The translations under genes and the position numbers were made by a program. A stretch of 64,000 nt of DNA from Streptomyces camelliae (lineage in GTDB: Bacteria; Actinomycetota; Actinomycetes; Streptomycetales; Streptomycetaceae). Positions 7,911-16,125 of this stretch are shown here, in pieces. The notes below the pieces were generated by a model. The model searched no databases. It was not told where the DNA came from and saw only the letters and a list, made by a program, of their open reading frames with translations. Positions within the stretch are counted from its first letter, which is position 1. Each line of letters starts with the position of its first letter. The stretch lies in assembly GCF_027625935.1 (NCBI RefSeq), contig NZ_CP115300.1, positions 7,998,001 to 8,062,000 on the forward strand, given 5' to 3'.

Positions 7911-8881
7911 TCATGCCGGCGGGCGGGAGGCTCGGCCGAGTGCCCGCAGCCCCGGTACCAGCGTCACCAGCACCGGGATCACCGGCACCAGCGCCGCCAG
8001 TGCTGTCAGGCGGAGCCGGTGCAGGGCGGGGAGGCGATCCGGGGCGGTGAGCAGGCGGTGCGCGCGCTGCGGCACATGGGCCTGCGGGGTGGGGGAGGGG
8101 TCGAACACGCCCCGTTCCTCGTTGAGTTCGACCAGGGCCGGCGCGGTCGTCAGCCGGCCGAAGCGCCGGGAGGCCATGTCGTCGGCGGCCGGCTCGACCA
8201 GCCGGTGCATCTCGTCCCGGAACGCGGCGAACACCGGCACCTGCGGGAACCCGCTCGCCGGCGCGGCCGAGCTGCGCAGCAGCCAGTCGTGCCGGGCCTG
8301 TGCGTGCCCCTGCTCATGGACGAGGAGCGCGTCGAGCTGACGCCCGCTCAGGCGGCGCAGCGCGGCCGTGGTGACGACCAGCTGAGGTGCCGTACCGGAC
8401 AGCCACCAGGCGTCGGGACGCCCGCCCTCCAGCACCACGAGCCGGCCGCTTCCCGGCCCTCACGCGGCAACAGCGGCGCGCGTACGAGGAGTTCGGCCCG
8501 TCGGGCACGGCGTCGCGCCCGGGACCGCACGACCTCACTCACCAGCATGGCGAGGCTCCACAGGCCCCCCGCGGCGAGCAGCAGGGCAGTGGCGGCGGCC
8601 CACGGTCCGGCCGTCCCGAGCGCGTACGCGTCCACGACCGCGCGCGGAGCCGGGGCGCACACATGCCCGCGCACCGCCTGCCGGGCCGCGGCCGCGCTGA
8701 GCGTCATCGACAGCGCGCAGCACAGCAGGACGGCCACCACGACGCCTCCCCAGAGGGGGTACCCCCAGCCACGCCCAGAGAGCCACGATCGGTTCGCGGT
8801 CCGCCCCGTCGGCCCGGGCGAGCAGCCGGGGGCGACGACGGCGGTCAAGGCACCGAGCGGCAGCAGTGCCATGGGGACCAT
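7911..8881 (-). pseudogene. M56-family membrane metallopeptidase, frameshifted
   Basis: The N-terminal part (8881 down to about 8460, starting MVPMALLPLGALTAVVAP) and the zinc-site part (about 8450 to 7911, with HEQGHAQARHDW as HExxH) lie in different frames. Together they match the layout of Streptomyces M56 peptidases. Between about 8830 and 8768 a third frame encodes LLARADGADREPIVALWAW, which fits the family better than the main frame. Reading it needs one missing C in a C-run (8828-8832) and then a 22-bp extra piece centred on GGGGGTACCCCC (8747-8768), which restores frame. A last shift near 8440-8460 separates the catalytic half. It lies downstream of a DUF5134 gene. Sequencing error could explain the single-base shifts but not the extra piece. 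Confidence 0.75.
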
Positions 8882-8979
8882 CGTGGGCAACACCCTGTGA
8901 GCCCGTGGCCGCTCACCGTGCGGCCCATGGGGCCGACGTGGCGCAGACAACGCTCCCGGCGCGCCGCTGCCCGAGCCGT

Positions 8980-9531
8980 TCACATGGTGAGCAGCATGGC
9001 CACCATGCCGATCCCCATCGACAGCCGGCACGCCCGCGCCAGCTCCGGGCGGTCGCCCCAGCGGGCGGACCCGGGCCCTGCCACCGCGACGGCGGCGGGC
9101 ACCAGCCGGGCGCCGGCGAGCAGCACGTACCCCATGAAGTACACCAGGAGCGCGCCGGTCAGCGGCGGCACCCCGATGCCGCCGTGCGCATGGTGGGCGG
9201 CGGGCGGGGCGGTGGCCATCGCCGCCGCCATGTAGACCATCGCGCACGTGCCCACCAGGTGGTGCAGATGATGCGAGGCGGTGCGGGCGGCCCACAGTGC
9301 GCGCAGCGCCGCCGCGCCGAACACCGCCGCGTACACCGGCCACGCCCATTGCGGCGGCGTGAAAACGGCCGCCGGTACGGCCATCAGGGCCATCCCGAAA
9401 CCCATCAGCGCCTCGCCGCCCGCGGACCGGCGCTGCTCCTCGACCCGGCTGCGCATCCGCAACAGGCAGTAGGCCCCGGTCGCCGCGCACAGCGCGACCA
9501 GCAGCCAGGCCGCCGGTACCGGTCCGTGCAC
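8980..9531 (-). CDS. DUF5134 family integral membrane protein
   Basis: A 183-residue protein with five to six hydrophobic segments and a His-rich centre (TASHHLHHLVGTC and AAHHAHGGIG). The N-terminus HGPVPAAWLLVALCAATGAY and the overall length match DUF5134 membrane proteins of Streptomyces. The His clusters suggest metal handling, but function is unknown. GTG at 9531 is chosen because GGGGAG sits six bases upstream; a GTG at 9537 abuts the RBS. It is probably co-transcribed with the decayed M56 gene downstream and is divergent from the FUSC operon. Confidence 0.75.
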   Translation of the reverse strand: MHGPVPAAWLLVALCAATGAYCLLRMRSRVEEQRRSAGGEALMGFGMALMAVPAAVFTPPQWAWPVYAAVFGAAALRALWAARTASHHLHHLVGTCAMVYMAAAMATAPPAAHHAHGGIGVPPLTGALLVYFMGYVLLAGARLVPAAVAVAGPGSARWGDRPELARACRLSMGIGMVAMLLTM

Positions 9532-9670
9532 GTGCACCTCCCCGCTCGACGGTCGGTCGAAGGACGTCGATGGATGCGATGCCCATGCCGTGCGGGGCGC
9601 ACGCGAGCGCAAGGGTGTACACGGGGAGCGTTCGGCGGAGCACGGCTGGTGAGGGCCGCCGATGTAGAGA

Positions 9671-9699
9671 TGTTTTACGAGTAAAACACATGCTAAATT
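9671..9699 (+). promoter_or_regulatory. 18-bp palindromic operator with overlapping promoter for FUSC-MarR operon
   Basis: TGTTTTACGAGTAAAACA at 9671-9688 is an 8+8 bp perfect inverted repeat with a 2-bp centre, the size of MarR operators. It is AT-rich in a roughly 72% GC setting. TAAATT at 9694-9699 could be a -10 element, placing transcription start at or near the ATG at 9707, so the message may be leaderless. A MarR protein would then block the -35 region. The operator role is inference. Confidence 0.7.
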
Positions 9700-9706
9700 G
9701 ATGGGT

Positions 9707-11389
9707 ATGAGCAGTGTGACCCGCCGTCTTCCCCTCGCTGGAGTGCTCCGCCTCGGGCGGCCCTCGGACATCTGGTTCAAGCCCGCGCTGAGCGTGGTCG
9801 CCGCGGTCGCCCCGCCCAATCTGATCCTGCTGGCGCTCGGCCGCCTCGACCTCGCCATGTACACGATGGCCGGATCGCTGTGCGCCCTCTACGGCCACAA
9901 CCGGCCCTACGCCGCCCGGGCCCGCGTCCTCGCGTGGGTGGTGCTCGGCATGGTCGGCGGCCTCGCGCTCTCGCTGCTCGCGGCGTCGCTCACCACCGAC
10001 GCCGTCGTCCTGGTCACCGTCGGCGCCGTCATGGCGGCCGTGCAGAAGGCCGTGTGCGACGCCACCCGGGTCGGACCGCCCGCCAACGTGGTCCTCACCT
10101 TCATCAGCTCCGCCTCGCTGTTCGCCCCGCAGACTCTCGGCGAGGTCCCCGGGCATGTCGGGCTGGCCCTGGCGGCGGGCACCTGGGCCTGGCTGGTCGG
10201 CATGGCACCCGGGCTGCTGCGCCCGCACGGCCCCGAACGCCGCGCCACCGCCCAGGCCCTGAACTCCGCCGCCGCGTACGCCGCCACGGACGGCGCCGGC
10301 GACGGACACGCCAGGGCCCGTGCGGCGAGCGCCGCCGCGATCCACGCCGCCTGGCAGTCCCTGCTCGCCGCCCGCCCCGACCGCGCACGACGCGCCCTCG
10401 AACAGCTTCTGGTGCGGGCGGAGGTCGCCCTCGCCGCCCCCGCCGACAGCGACCCCGACCGGCTGCGCGCCTGGGCCCGCGAACTGCGGGGCACCGGCCG
10501 GATCCCGAGGGTCGAGCTGCCCCGCGAGTCGGCCGACGAGCTCCTCGGCCTGGAGCTGGAACTCGACCGTCCGCAAAGGAAGTCGTGGCAGCGGCTCGCC
10601 CCACTGGCGCCGATCGCCGCGCGCACCGCGATCGGCTGCGCCCTCGCCGGCTATGCCTCTCTTGCGCTCGGCGTCGGCCGCCCGTACTGGGCCCTGGTCA
10701 CAGCGGCCTCCCTCTATCAGGCGAACGTCACCCTCACCTGGAGCCGGGGCGTCCAGCGCGTCGTCGGCAACCTCGTCGGCGTGCTCGCCTTCGCCGCCCT
10801 CGCTCCGTTCGCCCATCTCCACCCGGCCGTCCTGGTGCTGTGCTGCCTCGCCCTCAACTTCGGCGCCGAGGCGCTGATCGGCCGCAACTACTGGCTCGGC
10901 AGCGTCTGCGTGACCCCGATGGCCCTGCTCATCACCGAGTTCGCCCGCAGCCAGGATCCGGGCCGCCTGATCACCGAACGGGTCCTGGACACCCTCGTCG
11001 GCGCGCTGGTCGGCTTCGTCGCGGCCGTCGCCGTCACCAACCGGCGCGCCGGCGACCGCCTCGAACACGCCCTGACCACGGCGGAACGCGCCCGCGAGAA
11101 TGCCGCCCGGCTGCTCGCCGAGCCGCACCCGGCACCCCACGCCCTGGAGTCCGCCCGCCGCGGCCTCACCGCCGCCCTCGCCGACCTGCGCGCCACGGCC
11201 GACGCCGCGGCCGGCGAGTGGTGGCAGCGCGCTCTGCCCGAGGAGCGGGTCGTGCTCGCCGAGCAGAGCGGACACCGTACGCTCGCGGCGACGGTACGAC
11301 GCCAGGGGTTCGTACCGTGGCAGAACGAGGCCCAGACCCGGGACCGGGGCCAGGGCCCGGGCAGGGCGACGGAGGACATACGGCCATGA
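9707..11389 (+). CDS. FUSC family (aromatic acid exporter-like) membrane protein
   Basis: A 560-residue protein with two blocks of membrane helices. The N-terminal block covers residues 25-170 (LILLALGRLDLAMYTMAGSL and so on). The second covers residues 300-445 (RTAIGCALAGYASLALGVGRPYWALVTAASLY and following). Soluble helical regions lie between and after. This is the FUSC/AaeB-like arrangement used for efflux of aromatic or other toxic acids. ATG at 9707 is chosen over 9698/9701 because a -10-like element lies just upstream and no RBS is seen. It overlaps the MarR gene by ATGA, so the two are translationally coupled, and the pair is probably repressed through the palindrome at 9671. Confidence 0.82.
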   Translation: MSSVTRRLPLAGVLRLGRPSDIWFKPALSVVAAVAPPNLILLALGRLDLAMYTMAGSLCALYGHNRPYAARARVLAWVVLGMVGGLALSLLAASLTTDAVVLVTVGAVMAAVQKAVCDATRVGPPANVVLTFISSASLFAPQTLGEVPGHVGLALAAGTWAWLVGMAPGLLRPHGPERRATAQALNSAAAYAATDGAGDGHARARAASAAAIHAAWQSLLAARPDRARRALEQLLVRAEVALAAPADSDPDRLRAWARELRGTGRIPRVELPRESADELLGLELELDRPQRKSWQRLAPLAPIAARTAIGCALAGYASLALGVGRPYWALVTAASLYQANVTLTWSRGVQRVVGNLVGVLAFAALAPFAHLHPAVLVLCCLALNFGAEALIGRNYWLGSVCVTPMALLITEFARSQDPGRLITERVLDTLVGALVGFVAAVAVTNRRAGDRLEHALTTAERARENAARLLAEPHPAPHALESARRGLTAALADLRATADAAAGEWWQRALPEERVVLAEQSGHRTLAATVRRQGFVPWQNEAQTRDRGQGPGRATEDIRP

Positions 11390-12336
11390 CGGCGACGAAC
11401 GACGGACCGGCGCCCGGGGACAACGGGGCGGGCGCGGGCGCGGGGGCAGAGGCCTGGGCGGGCGCGGCTTCGGCTCCGGTTTCGGGTCCGGTTTCGGCTC
11501 CAGGGGCGGAGGCGAGGCCTGGCGGCGGAGCGGAGCGGGGTGGTGGGGGGCGAGGGGACGTTGAGGTCCCGGTCGGTGGAGTGCGAGGGGACGACGAGGT
11601 TTCGGCTGGCGTGCGGCCGGGGGAAGCGGAGGCCCCGGCGGGTGTGCGAGCGCGGCGCGGGGCGCCCATGGCCGACGCCGGCGCCGGGACTGGGGCGGAG
11701 ACCGGGGGCGGCGCGGATTCCGGGTCCGGAACCGGCATCGACCCTCGCTCCGACACTGCATCCGGGACTGGTTCCGGCTCCGGCGCCAACTCCGGCACCG
11801 GAGTACCCGCCGGTATCGGGCGTGGCACCGTGGCGGGTGACACCGTCGCGGGCGTGGTTCAGCAGTGGCGGGTGGTGCATCCCGGGCTGGACACCGGGCC
11901 CATGGAGGTCATCGGACGTATCAACCGATGCGCCGCTCTCCTCCAGCAGGCCGAGGACGCGCCGCTGCGGCGGGACGGTCTCAGCCGTGCGGAGTTCGAC
12001 CTGCTCGGCGCGCTGCGCCGCACCGGTCACGAGCTGACCCCGGGGGAGCTGGCCCGGGAGACCTTCTCCTCCGGAGCCGCCGTCACCAAGCGGCTCAAGC
12101 AGCTGACCGAACGCGGACTGGTCGAGCGGCGCGGCGACACCCGCGACCGCCGCGTCGCCCACCTCCGGCTCACCGACGCCGGCCGTGACCTGGTCGACGG
12201 CATCCTCCCTGAGCAACTCGCCTACGAGACCGCCGTACTGGCGGTCCTGGACCCGGATGGGCAGGGTCAACTCGCCGGTCTGCTGGGTGAGTTGCTCAGC
12301 CGGCTGGAGGGCCGCATGGGGGCGCTGCGCGCATAG
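11386..12336 (+). CDS. MarR-family regulator with ~155-residue Gly/Ala-rich N-terminal extension
   Basis: The protein is 316 residues, about double a normal MarR. Residues 1-155 are low-complexity Gly, Ala, Ser, Glu and Pro, for example GAGAGAEAWAGAAS and GSGTGIDPRSDTASGTGSG. From about residue 160 the fold is normal: VVHPGLDTGPMEVIGRINR, ELARETFSSGAAVTKRLKQL (recognition helix), and the wing VERRGDTRDRRVAHLRLT. The ATG at 11386 overlaps the FUSC stop (ATGA), which supports the long form. A start nearer the domain (GTG codons around 11840-11870) cannot be excluded. It likely senses the FUSC substrate and binds the palindrome at 9671. Confidence 0.82.
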   Translation: MTATNDGPAPGDNGAGAGAGAEAWAGAASAPVSGPVSAPGAEARPGGGAERGGGGRGDVEVPVGGVRGDDEVSAGVRPGEAEAPAGVRARRGAPMADAGAGTGAETGGGADSGSGTGIDPRSDTASGTGSGSGANSGTGVPAGIGRGTVAGDTVAGVVQQWRVVHPGLDTGPMEVIGRINRCAALLQQAEDAPLRRDGLSRAEFDLLGALRRTGHELTPGELARETFSSGAAVTKRLKQLTERGLVERRGDTRDRRVAHLRLTDAGRDLVDGILPEQLAYETAVLAVLDPDGQGQLAGLLGELLSRLEGRMGALRA

Positions 12337-12359
12337 CGGCGCGGTGTCGCAGGACGGTG

Positions 12360-12985
12360 TCAGGGGACGTCGTGCGCCGTACGCCGATGGGTGGAGCGGC
12401 GGTCGTCGATGTCCGCCCAGCGGTCGCCGTAGACGTTCCGCGTGACCGACGGCTCGCGCAGGAAGTCGTGCGGGAAGCCCAGCGGGACCGCGCTCACCTC
12501 GTTCAGCCGCCGTACCGCGTCCGAATCCAGCCGGACCTCGGCGCTCGCCAGATTGCCGGCGAGTTGGGCCCCTTGGTGGCCGCGATGATCGGTACGACGT
12601 ACCGGGGCCGGCCCAGCAGCCAGGCCGGCGCCACCTGCGCCGGGTTCCAGCCGCCCTGCTCGGCGATCTCCAGGACGGGTGCTGATCACGTGCTCCTCCC
12701 AGGCCTCAGGCTTGGTCGCCCGTGGCAGTCGGCCCGCCCGGCTCCCCGCGCCGGTACTTGCCGGTGAGCTTGTCCGACGCCAGCGGTGCCCAGGCGGACA
12801 CGCCTGGTCGAACGCCCGGGCCTGCGGCAGGAGTTCGCACTCCGGAGTGCGCTCCAGCAGGCTGTAGCGCAGCCGCGAACCCGCCAAGATCATCCAACTC
12901 CTCGGCTCTGCAAGGGTGTTGGCCTGGGCGACCTACCAGGCGGTCCAGTCCGACACGCCCACGCACTGCACCTTGTCGGGGGTCC
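12360..12985 (-). pseudogene. Aldo/keto reductase, degraded C-terminal fragment
   Basis: Pieces of an aldo/keto reductase are recognisable in order but in several frames: VQCVGVSDWTAW then an in-frame TAG (12933-12935) then VAQANTLAE; RYSLLERTPECELLPQARAFD; VSAWAPLASDKLTGKYRRG; VLEIAEQGGWNPAQVAPAWLL; and the C-terminal LREPSVTRNVYGDRWADIDD. The N-terminal catalytic Asp-Tyr-Lys region is absent upstream of about 12985. At least three frameshifts plus a stop make it non-functional. Confidence 0.85.
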
Positions 12986-13035
12986 CTGTCGCGCGTGCCG
13001 CATGTGTACGTGCCGGCTGGAGGGCAAGCCGCGGC

Positions 13036-13800
13036 TCAGCTCTCCGTGCCGGCGAGGTGTACCCCGAACGCCGCGCCCTGCGGATCCCGCAGCACCGCGA
13101 TGCGCGGGCCGTCCGGCACCGTCACGGGGGCCAGCACGACGGCACCGCCCGCCCGGTCCGCGACCTCCGCGGTGGCGTCCACGTCGGCCACCGCGAAGTA
13201 CGGCATCCAGTGCGCGGGTGCCTCGGGCGGGAACCGGTCGCCCATGTCGGCCATGCCGCCGAACTCCGCACCGCCGAGGGCCCACTCCGTGTACCACTCG
13301 GAGGACTCGGCGCTCCAGTCGAACACCGTGGTGTAGAAGTCGCGGGCCCGGTCGGTCTCCCGGGTGGCCAGCTCCACCCAGCCGAGGGCGCCGGGCGCGT
13401 TGAACAGGCCGGCGCCCGGGAAAGTCCGGGCCTGCCACAGCTGGAACGCCGCGCCGGTCGGGTCGAGGACGACCGCGAACCGGCCCGCGTCGAACACGTC
13501 CATCGGGCCGAGGACCACCGTCCCGCCGGCCTCCTCCACGCGCCGAACCGCCGCGTCCGCGTCCGGCACGGCGAACGAGACGTTCCACACCACCGGCTGG
13601 GACTCCTGGTACAGCGGGGTGAGCCCGGCGACGGGCGCGTCACCCAGATGCGCCACCGTGTACCCGCCCGCCTCCGACCGCGTGTCCGTCTCCGGCCGCC
13701 AGCCGAACAACTCGGCGTAGAACCGTTTGGCCCCCTCCAGATCCCTGGTCCCCAACTCGACCCAGCACGGGCCACCGATCACCGGCTTGTCGAACTCCAT
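13036..13800 (-). CDS. VOC-family (glyoxalase/bleomycin-resistance) two-domain protein
   Basis: A 254-residue protein made of two VOC modules, about residues 8-125 and 135-250. Both start with a W-V-E-L-x-T-R signature (GPCWVELGTRDLEGAKRFYA and GWVELATRETDRARDFYTTVF) and end with a DPTGAAFQLWQ or DPQGAAFGVH strand. Such tandem proteins are usually cytoplasmic and bind a small molecule or metal; the substrate is unknown. ATG at 13800 has AAGGAG just upstream. The 240 bp upstream is purine/pyrimidine-biased and holds no gene. Confidence 0.85.
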   Translation of the reverse strand: MEFDKPVIGGPCWVELGTRDLEGAKRFYAELFGWRPETDTRSEAGGYTVAHLGDAPVAGLTPLYQESQPVVWNVSFAVPDADAAVRRVEEAGGTVVLGPMDVFDAGRFAVVLDPTGAAFQLWQARTFPGAGLFNAPGALGWVELATRETDRARDFYTTVFDWSAESSEWYTEWALGGAEFGGMADMGDRFPPEAPAHWMPYFAVADVDATAEVADRAGGAVVLAPVTVPDGPRIAVLRDPQGAAFGVHLAGTES

Positions 13801-14042
13801 GACGGCTCCTTCCGGAGGGGCAGAGGCGGGAGAAGGGAAGAGAGACAGAGACGCACGGGGGACAGAAGGACACAGGGACAGGCAGTCGGGCCTCCCGCGC
13901 GCGAAGCCCCTCCCGGCACGCTAACCCCGGCCCACGGACCCGGCCATCCGAGCGGGCCCGAGTACGAGCCGGCCGCCCGATCCCCAGCCGCCCCGCACCA
14001 CTTCCCTCCTCCCCCCGACCCCCTCCCTCGACCCTCACCCCC

Positions 14043-14435
14043 TCAGACCCCCGGCCGATACCGCATCGGATGATCCGCCGGGACCTCCACCAACGCGATG
14101 CGGACGCCGTCCGGGTCGCTGATCCACATCTCGATCAGGCCCCACGGCTCCTTCACCGGCGCCCGGAGGATGTCGACGCCCTTGGCCCGCAACTCCTCGT
14201 GCGCGGCCGTCGCGTCGTCCACCTGGAGCCACAGCCGTACCGCGGGCGACGGTGGGGTCTCGGAGCGGCCGGAGATCTCCAGGAAGCCGCCGCCGAGGAA
14301 GTAGACCGTCCCGCGCTCGGGACCGGTACCGAACTCGCGGTAGACGGACAGCCCCAGCAGCTTGCCGTAGAAGGCGCGGGCACGCTCGGGGTCGGTGGGG
14401 GTGAGCAGCGTCCGGCTGCTGAGTACATGCACCAT
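14043..14435 (-). CDS. VOC-family protein, single domain
   Basis: A 130-residue glyoxalase-fold protein. LLTPTDPERARAFYGKLLGL opens the fold, with VYFLGGGFLEI, VRLWLQVDDATAAHEEL and WISDPDGVRIALVEVP following in normal VOC order. Conserved Glu in FLEI and VEVP could bind metal. The ATG at 14435 (MVHVLSSRTLL) fits the fold start; the longer frame to 14732 runs into the divergent GNAT gene's upstream DNA. It is divergent from the acetyltransferase at 14506 with a 70-bp gap. Confidence 0.83.
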   Translation of the reverse strand: MVHVLSSRTLLTPTDPERARAFYGKLLGLSVYREFGTGPERGTVYFLGGGFLEISGRSETPPSPAVRLWLQVDDATAAHEELRAKGVDILRAPVKEPWGLIEMWISDPDGVRIALVEVPADHPMRYRPGV

Positions 14436-14505
14436 GCCGGCGGAGCCTACTGGCAGGGTTACCCTCGACCCTGGCTCAGCCACGCCCGAGATCGAAAGGC
14501 CGCCC

Positions 14506-15045
14506 ATGGACACGCCCGCCGCCGGACTCACCTTCCGTGACGCCACAGACGCCGACGTCGACGCCCTGGTCGCGCTGATCGAGTCGGCGTACCGCGGTGA
14601 CGCCAGCCGGGCCGGGTGGACCACCGAGGCGGACATCCTGGAAGGACAGCGCACCGACCCCGAGGGCGTGCTCGATGTGATCAAGTCGCCGGACAGCCGG
14701 CTGCTGGTGGTGGAGCGGGACGGCCGTATCATCGCCTGCTGCCAGCTCGAACATCGCGGTGACCACGCCTACTTCGGCATGTTCGCGGTCCGCCCCACGC
14801 TCCAGGGCTCCGGCCTCGGCAAGGCCGTCATGGCCGAGGCCGAACGCCGGGTGCGCGAGGACTGGGGCGTCACCGCGATGCACATGACGGTGATCTCCGT
14901 ACGGGACGATCTCATCGCCTGGTACGAGCGCCGAGGCTACCGCCGTACGGGACAGATGAGCCCGTTCCCGTACGGCGACGAGCGCTTCGGCATCCCGCAG
15001 CGCGCCGACCTCCAGTTCGAGCTGCTGGTCAAGCCACTGGCGTGA
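14506..15045 (+). CDS. GNAT-family N-acetyltransferase
   Basis: A 179-residue acetyl-CoA-dependent transferase. The N-terminal strand LTFRDATDADVDALVALIES is followed by the acetyl-CoA loop VRPTLQGSGLGKAVMAEAE (motif A, about residues 99-117) and motif B IAWYERRGYRRTG. ATG at 14506 has GAAAGG upstream. The acceptor is unknown. It ends three bases before the convergent glycerophosphodiesterase gene. Confidence 0.87.
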   Translation: MDTPAAGLTFRDATDADVDALVALIESAYRGDASRAGWTTEADILEGQRTDPEGVLDVIKSPDSRLLVVERDGRIIACCQLEHRGDHAYFGMFAVRPTLQGSGLGKAVMAEAERRVREDWGVTAMHMTVISVRDDLIAWYERRGYRRTGQMSPFPYGDERFGIPQRADLQFELLVKPLA

Positions 15046-15048
15046 GCC

Positions 15049-15732
15049 TCACGCGGTGAAGCGGCCGGTGCGCTTGATCTCCGGGAAGTCGGTCGTCGCG
15101 CCGTCCAGCTCCAGCGCGCGCACCAGCCGCAGATGGTCCTGCGTGTTGACCACCCAGCCGATGGTCCGCAGGCCGGACGCGCGCGCGTGCTCGACGATCT
15201 CCAGGGTGATCCGGCGGATGTTCAGACACAGGGTCGGGGCGCCGACCGCCACGGCCCGCTCCACCACGTCGGGGCCGTAGCTCCCCGCGACCAGCGCGGT
15301 GCGCACCCCCGGCACCAGCCGGGCGATCTCGGCGACCGCGTCGTCGTCGAACGAGGACACCTCCACCCGCCCGACGAGGTCCCGCTCGTGCATCACCTTC
15401 GCCAGCGCCCGGGCCGCCGCCACATCCTTGATCTGGGCCTGGAGCGGCGTGCGCACCGCGTCCAGCACCTCCTCGAACACCGGCACCCGCTCACCGCGGC
15501 CCGCGTCCAGGGAGCGCAGCTCGGCCAGGGTCTTCTCGGCGATCGGCCCGGAGCCGTCGGTCGTACGGTCCACCTCCGCGTCGTGCATGACGACCAGGGC
15601 GCCGTCCTTGCTCAGGTGGAGATCGAGTTCGATGAGATCGAGGCCGGCGTCCTGCGCGGCGACGAAGGAACGAAGGGTGTTCTCGGGTTCTACACCCATG
15701 ACCCCGCGGTGACCGATGGTAAGGAAGTTCAA
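15049..15732 (-). CDS. Glycerophosphodiester phosphodiesterase family protein
   Basis: A 227-residue cytoplasmic GDPD-fold enzyme with no signal peptide. IGHRGVMGVEPENTLRSF gives the catalytic HRG and the metal-binding Glu. LIELDLHLSKDGALVVMHD holds the second metal site and catalytic His. The barrel ends with GWVVNTQDHLRLVRALELDG. The family cleaves glycerophosphodiesters to glycerol-3-phosphate and an alcohol. It starts at ATG 15732. Confidence 0.88.
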   Translation of the reverse strand: MNFLTIGHRGVMGVEPENTLRSFVAAQDAGLDLIELDLHLSKDGALVVMHDAEVDRTTDGSGPIAEKTLAELRSLDAGRGERVPVFEEVLDAVRTPLQAQIKDVAAARALAKVMHERDLVGRVEVSSFDDDAVAEIARLVPGVRTALVAGSYGPDVVERAVAVGAPTLCLNIRRITLEIVEHARASGLRTIGWVVNTQDHLRLVRALELDGATTDFPEIKRTGRFTA

Positions 15733-16125
15733 GGTTCGACTCGCTTCCGTCGACGGCGGCTCGGCGCGCGCGGGACGGGCGGACGCCGTCGTCCGCGCGG
15801 GCCAGGCTCGCAGCCTAATCGCCGGGACCCGCGATGAACCCGCACGTGCACGCCGTCCGGGTGCACGTCGCGCGCCTCAACTGGCCGGTTTGCGCCCCTG
15901 CCGTCACCCACTCGTGGGCGCGTCCCCGTTCTCCTGGCCGACCGGATCGGCACTGCGTCCGGATCCCGTGCACGCGACGGAAGTGAGCGTCGTCACGCTG
16001 CGATGCAGGAAAATCGGCGGCTACCACACGATCGAACAGAAAAATTTCCCGGGCTGCCTCTTGATGGCGTAAACGGGGTACGCATACGGTGTCCATACGC
16101 GAGGTTCTCCCGTGGAGGATGGGAC
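15733..16125. other. Intergenic region with candidate promoter for the DUF6421 operon
   Basis: This 393-bp divergent gap has no convincing coding sequence. Near its right end TTGATG (16061-16066) and TACGGT (16085-16090) are 18 bp apart and could be a housekeeping-type promoter. GGAGG at 16114-16118 is a good RBS for the ATG at 16126. A small inverted repeat around GCACGTGCACG (about 15842-15868) has no evident role. Confidence 0.45.

Noticed and set aside
8348..11761. 1137-residue minus-strand frame
   Set aside because: It is mostly antisense to the FUSC and MarR genes and arises from GC bias. Only the part below 8881 is the M56 gene's own frame.
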